Shown one piece after another: positions 60,953 through 64,000 of a stretch of DNA of 64,000 bases. The notes under the pieces are model-generated. The model was not told the DNA's origin. It made no database searches and worked only from the letters and a program-made list of their open reading frames with translations. The position numbers and the translations under genes are program-made. The stretch comes from Streptomyces qaidamensis (GTDB lineage: Bacteria > Actinomycetota > Actinomycetes > Streptomycetales > Streptomycetaceae). The number at the start of each line of letters is the position of its first letter. Within the stretch, counting starts at the first letter, position 1. Location of the stretch: positions 8,866,001 to 8,930,000 of the forward strand of contig NZ_CP015098.1 in assembly GCF_001611795.1 (NCBI RefSeq). The letters run 5' to 3'.

Positions 60953-61957
60953 TCAGGGAAGGGGCTGCTCCAGCAGGAACCGCTCCAGGGACATCGGATT
61001 CGGCTTCTCGGCCGGCGGAATCAGCGGCGCGCCGACGAACGGCGACGCCTCGAAGTACCACTTCTCCAGGGCGGGGAGCCCCCAGCGCACATTGGTGCTC
61101 AGCGATGCCGCGTCCCAGCGCACCGGCTCGACCTCGGTGTCGATCGTCTGGTAGTGGCTGTTGAAGACCTCGACCCGGTGGCCGTCGGGGTCGCGGAGGT
61201 ACGCGAACAGCATCCCGCCGGGACCGTGGCGCCCGGGGCCTCGCTCGACCCCTTCGCCGTAGCCGAGGATGCCCGCCCAGTCGCACGCGGTGAAGATGTC
61301 GCGGCTCTCCGAGACGGTGTAGGCGAAGTGGTGCAGGGCGGGCCCGGTGTTTTCGACGATCGCGAGGTCGAGGCAGGTGCCCTTGCGGTACATGAACGCG
61401 CTCAGCAGTTTGTCGCCGTGCTCCAGGTACTCCGAGTTGCGAAAGCCCAGCTCACTGTAGAAGGCGCACAGCTCATAGGCGTCGGGCGCGAAGGTCTGGT
61501 AGTGGTCCAGCCGCTGCGCGTGGGCGCCCTTGTACTGCTGGAAGTCGATGTGCAGCCGCGGCCGGGTCTCCATGTGCGCGCACAGTTCGAGCGGCGTGCC
61601 GATCGGGTCACTGACGTGCAGGGTGCGGCCCTGGTACGGGGCGTCCACCCACTCGGCGGGCAGCCCGCGGTCCCGGAACCAGGCGTACGCGAGATCGAGG
61701 TCCTCGTCGAAGAACACCCGGAAGCCGATCCTCTTGCACGCGCCCGCGCCCTCTTCGTCGAGCTCCAGGACGAGGCTGTGGTGGCAGGCCTCGGCCAGGC
61801 CGCGCAGGTAGCAGGTGCGCTCGTCCTCGTCGCTGACGACGAGCCCCAGGGCGTTCACGTAGAAGTTCCGGCTCTCGGCCAGATCGGCGACGGTGAGGCG
61901 GACGTGGCTAGCGCGGGTGATATTGAAACTCGGGCGCAGATTGACGGGTGGCAGCAT
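60953..61957 (-). CDS. Extradiol catechol dioxygenase (homoprotocatechuate 2,3-type)
   Basis: A 334-residue type I extradiol dioxygenase built of VOC modules. It opens FNITRASHVRLTVADLAESR and NFYVNALGLVVSDEDERTCY, very like homoprotocatechuate 2,3-dioxygenases. The 2-His-1-Glu metal site can be placed at H152 (LDHYQTFAPDA), H209 or H210 (ALHHFAYTV) and E263 (GHRVEVFN). It cleaves a catechol next to the hydroxyls using Fe(II) or Mn(II) and O2. The ring source is presumably the product of the flavin monooxygenase at 54752. ATG 61957. It is 59 bp downstream of the enolase-like gene. Confidence 0.9.
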   Translation of the reverse strand: MLPPVNLRPSFNITRASHVRLTVADLAESRNFYVNALGLVVSDEDERTCYLRGLAEACHHSLVLELDEEGAGACKRIGFRVFFDEDLDLAYAWFRDRGLPAEWVDAPYQGRTLHVSDPIGTPLELCAHMETRPRLHIDFQQYKGAHAQRLDHYQTFAPDAYELCAFYSELGFRNSEYLEHGDKLLSAFMYRKGTCLDLAIVENTGPALHHFAYTVSESRDIFTACDWAGILGYGEGVERGPGRHGPGGMLFAYLRDPDGHRVEVFNSHYQTIDTEVEPVRWDAASLSTNVRWGLPALEKWYFEASPFVGAPLIPPAEKPNPMSLERFLLEQPLP

Positions 61958-62016
61958 GGGGTCTCCGTGCTCCGATCGGCTCTGTATTTCGATGACTGTA
62001 ATACTTTGAACTGCTT

Positions 62017-63327
62017 TTACGGCTCGGTCGTGGAAGACCCGGAATCGGAGAAGGTGAATGCGGACCATCCGCTGAATTCCGCGGATGCGCCGAGGGACTC
62101 CTCGATGCGCAGAACCTCGTTCCACTTGGCCATGCGCTCGGAGCGGGTGAACGAGCCCACCTTGAGCTGTCCCGCATCCCATCCGACGCTGAGATGGGCG
62201 ATGGTGACGTCCTCGGTCTCACCGGACCGGGCGGAGACGATGGTGCCGAAGCCGGCGTCCTTCCCGGCCCGCAGCGCCTGGAACGCCTCCGTGACCGTGC
62301 CGGCCTGGTTCGGCTTCACGAGGACGGCGTTGGCGGCCCCGGTCGTGGCCGCGGCCTCCACCCGCTTGGCATGGGTGACCAGGTAGTCGTCTCCGATCAC
62401 CTGGCATTGGTGGCCGTGGCGCCGGGTGAACTCCACCATGCCGTCGGTGTCGTCCTCGCCCACCGGGTCCTCGACGGAGAGGATCGGATACTGCTCGATC
62501 CAGCCGCCCAGCATGTCGATCAGCGCCGTGGTGTCCAGCGTGCGGTCGTCCAGGGCCAGCGTGTACCGCCCGCCGCTGCCGAACTGCGAGGCCGCGATGT
62601 CCAGCGAGATGCCGACCTGCGTCGAGGGGTCGAAACCGGCCTTCTCGATCGCCCGGGTGAGCGTTTCGAGGGCCTCCTCGTTGGAGTCGAAGGCGGGCCA
62701 GAAGCCGCCCTCGTCGGCCACACCCTGGGCCTTGCCCGCCTGGCGCATCAGGCTTCCGGCCGCCCGGTAGATCTCCGCGGTCCAGTCGAGGGCCTCGGAG
62801 AAGCTGCCCGCCGCGGGGCACATGACCATGAAGTCCTGTACGTCGACGCGACGGTCCGCATGGGCACCGCCGCCGAAGATCTGGATCTCCGGCAGCGGGA
62901 TCCGGACGGGTCGTCCGCCCGCCAGGTGCTGCCACAGCGGTACGCCCTCCGACGCCGCGGCGGCGTGCAGGACCGCCATGGACGTGGCGACGATCGCGTT
63001 GCCGCCGAGGCGGCTGCGGTCGGGAGTGCCGTCGAGGTCGACCAGGAGCCGGTCTATGGCTTCCTGATCGCTCGCGTCGCGGTCCAGGAGTGCGGGGGCG
63101 ATCTCGTGGTTCACCGAACCGACCGCCCGCCGGACGTCCAGCCCGCCGAAGCGGCTGCCACCGTCCCGAAGGTCGAGCGCCTCGCCCTGGCCCGTCGACG
63201 CGCCCGCCGGTGCGATGGCCCGGCCGATCGCGCCGTCCGCCAGATGCGCTTCGACCTCCACGGTGGGGCGCCCGCGGGAATCCCACACCCGGCGGCCATA
63301 GAGCTCGGCGATCCGCGCGTCTGTCAT
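62017..63327 (-). CDS. Divergent enolase paralogue
   Basis: A 436-residue member of the enolase family proper. Kept: WDSRGRPTVEVEAHL, APAGASTGQGEALDLRDG, H156, E206 in VADEGGF, metal ligands D243, E286 (LSVEDP) and D313 (GDDYLVT), and lysines K338 (VLVKPNQAG) and K389 (GQLKVGS). Altered: the SHRSGETED loop reads SARSGETED, so the active-site His is Ala366, and GGEHAD is GGAHAD. These changes sit around the phosphate and metal-binding site, so the enzyme may not use 2-phosphoglycerate. It heads an aromatic-degradation operon, not a glycolysis locus. ATG 63327 follows GAAAGG at nine bases. Confidence 0.85.
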   Translation of the reverse strand: MTDARIAELYGRRVWDSRGRPTVEVEAHLADGAIGRAIAPAGASTGQGEALDLRDGGSRFGGLDVRRAVGSVNHEIAPALLDRDASDQEAIDRLLVDLDGTPDRSRLGGNAIVATSMAVLHAAAASEGVPLWQHLAGGRPVRIPLPEIQIFGGGAHADRRVDVQDFMVMCPAAGSFSEALDWTAEIYRAAGSLMRQAGKAQGVADEGGFWPAFDSNEEALETLTRAIEKAGFDPSTQVGISLDIAASQFGSGGRYTLALDDRTLDTTALIDMLGGWIEQYPILSVEDPVGEDDTDGMVEFTRRHGHQCQVIGDDYLVTHAKRVEAAATTGAANAVLVKPNQAGTVTEAFQALRAGKDAGFGTIVSARSGETEDVTIAHLSVGWDAGQLKVGSFTRSERMAKWNEVLRIEESLGASAEFSGWSAFTFSDSGSSTTEP

Positions 63328-63449
63328 GGCGGTGCAACCTTTCGGAGTTCGGACGATCGGGGCGCCGGGCGGCATGTGCCGGTCATCCAGAAGGAGGAGG
63401 AGGGGCGCCCCCGCAGTCGGAGACGTGTTCATCCGCTGCGGCTCACTAC

Positions 63450-63467
63450 GTGCTATCGATAGCGCAA
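63450..63467. promoter_or_regulatory. Repeated regulatory motif, copy 1
   Basis: GTGCTATCGATAGCGCAA contains the perfect palindrome GCTATCGATAGC (63452-63463). It shares 15 of 18 bases with a second copy at 63565. It lies in the divergent promoter region of the enolase-like and FMN reductase genes. Confidence 0.6.
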
Positions 63468-63564
63468 TCGTGCGAACTGTTGATGGTTCTGTCAAGGGGT
63501 GGGGTGTGCCGCAATGCGAGCTCGGCTTGCCGTTCTGCCTCACTCTTGGCCCTGCTGAGAGTCA

Positions 63565-63582
63565 GTGCTATCGTTCGCACAA
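63565..63582. promoter_or_regulatory. Repeated regulatory motif, copy 2
   Basis: GTGCTATCGTTCGCACAA, the second copy, with outer arms GTGC/GCAC. It is 115 bp from copy 1 and could serve the divergent promoter of the FMN reductase gene. The rest of the 378-bp gap holds no recognisable gene. Confidence 0.55.
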
Positions 63583-63705
63583 CCCGTCGTGAGACTGGGA
63601 TGCCGCGGAAGAGACTCCGGCGAGCCCGCGCTGTCCTGGACGGACGGACAGCACAGGCAGCGCGGGTTCGCCGGCCCTGCGCGGCCCACAGGAAAGCGGG
63701 TCCTC

Positions 63706-64000
63706 ATGTCCCCCGAGCCCTCTGCGGCCCCCATGACCCTCACCACAGTCGTGGCCAGCACGCGTCCAGGGCGCGTGGGCAGGTCCGTCGCCGACTGGTT
63801 CACGGCCAGGGCCGCGCAGTGCGAGCAGTTCGAGTCGCACGTGGTCGACCTGCGCGAACTCGCCCTCCCGTTCTTCGACGAGCCGCATCCGCCCGCTCTC
63901 CAGCAGTACACGCACAGCCACACCCGCACGTGGAGTCGCATCGTCGACGCCTCGGACGCGTTCGTGTTCGTCACCCCGGAGTACAACGGAGGCTTCCCGG
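63706..64000 (+). CDS. NADPH-dependent FMN reductase, cut by window end
   Basis: The first 98 residues of a flavodoxin-fold NAD(P)H:FMN reductase. The phosphate loop is VVASTRPGRVGRSVADWFTA and the flavin-contact motif is FVFVTPEYNGGFP at the window end. Also LALPFFDEPHPPA. ATG 63706 follows AGGAAAGC. Divergent from the enolase-like operon, with which it shares a promoter region containing two copies of an 18-bp motif. It may supply reduced flavin or have a quinone-protective role in the catabolic pathway. Confidence 0.88.
   Translation, partial: MSPEPSAAPMTLTTVVASTRPGRVGRSVADWFTARAAQCEQFESHVVDLRELALPFFDEPHPPALQQYTHSHTRTWSRIVDASDAFVFVTPEYNGGFP

Noticed and set aside
62017..63327. Housekeeping enolase of glycolysis
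   Set aside because: The active-site loop histidine is replaced by alanine and the gene heads an aromatic-degradation operon.

Overview
The window reads as chromosomal DNA of a Streptomyces or a close relative. GC content is very high, third codon positions are almost all G or C, GTG and TTG starts are common, and typical Streptomyces families appear: SpoIIE-type phosphatases with RsbW-like ATPases, ABC sugar importers without their own ATPase, a Rph-type rifamycin phosphotransferase and an ABBA prenyltransferase. I saw no rRNA, tRNA, CRISPR array, complete insertion sequence or replication origin. All assignments come from reading the sequence and from memory of the families; no database search was run.

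Layout. 1-6400 is a patchwork of small metabolic and regulatory genes, several frameshifted or decayed (DHFR-like, inositol-monophosphatase-like, MFS transporter). A divergent TetR/dehydrogenase pair in it shares two copies of a 16-bp operator. 6600-11000 holds two large PP2C signalling phosphatases. 11040-14970 is a small secondary-metabolism island on the minus strand: type III polyketide synthase, tryptophanase (frameshifted) and indole-type ABBA prenyltransferase. 15250-18600 holds a glycosyltransferase, a sirtuin and a GlsB-type membrane protein.

18686-28029 is the most interesting segment: an eight-gene minus-strand set with several overlapping start/stop codons. It encodes a secreted CE18-type polysaccharide deacetylase, a PelF-like glycosyltransferase, a polytopic membrane protein, two nucleotide-sugar epimerase/dehydratases, a sugar-1-phosphate nucleotidyltransferase, a spherulin-4 (GH135-like) protein and a GH114 polygalactosaminidase lipoprotein. 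This is close to a bacterial counterpart of the fungal galactosaminogalactan machinery, with Pel-type chemistry, and I propose it makes a partly deacetylated galactosamine-containing exopolysaccharide.

28400-38700 is mixed: a secreted protein, a broken TetR gene, MsrA, a decayed aldehyde dehydrogenase, rifamycin phosphotransferase with a 19-bp rifamycin-associated element upstream, a haloacetate-dehalogenase-like hydrolase, an anti-sigma/antagonist pair and small enzymes. 38700-48900 is a carbohydrate-use locus: a multidomain secreted glycosidase, a LacI-type regulator with four operator copies in the divergent promoter region, a CUT1 ABC importer (binding protein and two permeases) and a cytoplasmic (alpha/alpha)6 glycosidase.

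49385-64000 is a catabolic island: Zn-ribbon protein, class III CoA-transferase, glutaryl-CoA-dehydrogenase-like enzyme, EtfB/EtfA, a two-component flavin monooxygenase, AraC and LysR regulators, 3-hydroxyacyl-CoA dehydrogenase, zinc alcohol dehydrogenase, carboxymuconolactone-decarboxylase-like protein, homoprotocatechuate-type extradiol dioxygenase, a divergent enolase paralogue and an FMN reductase cut by the window end. The set fits hydroxylation, ring cleavage and CoA-dependent degradation of a phenolic compound; the enolase paralogue is the odd member.
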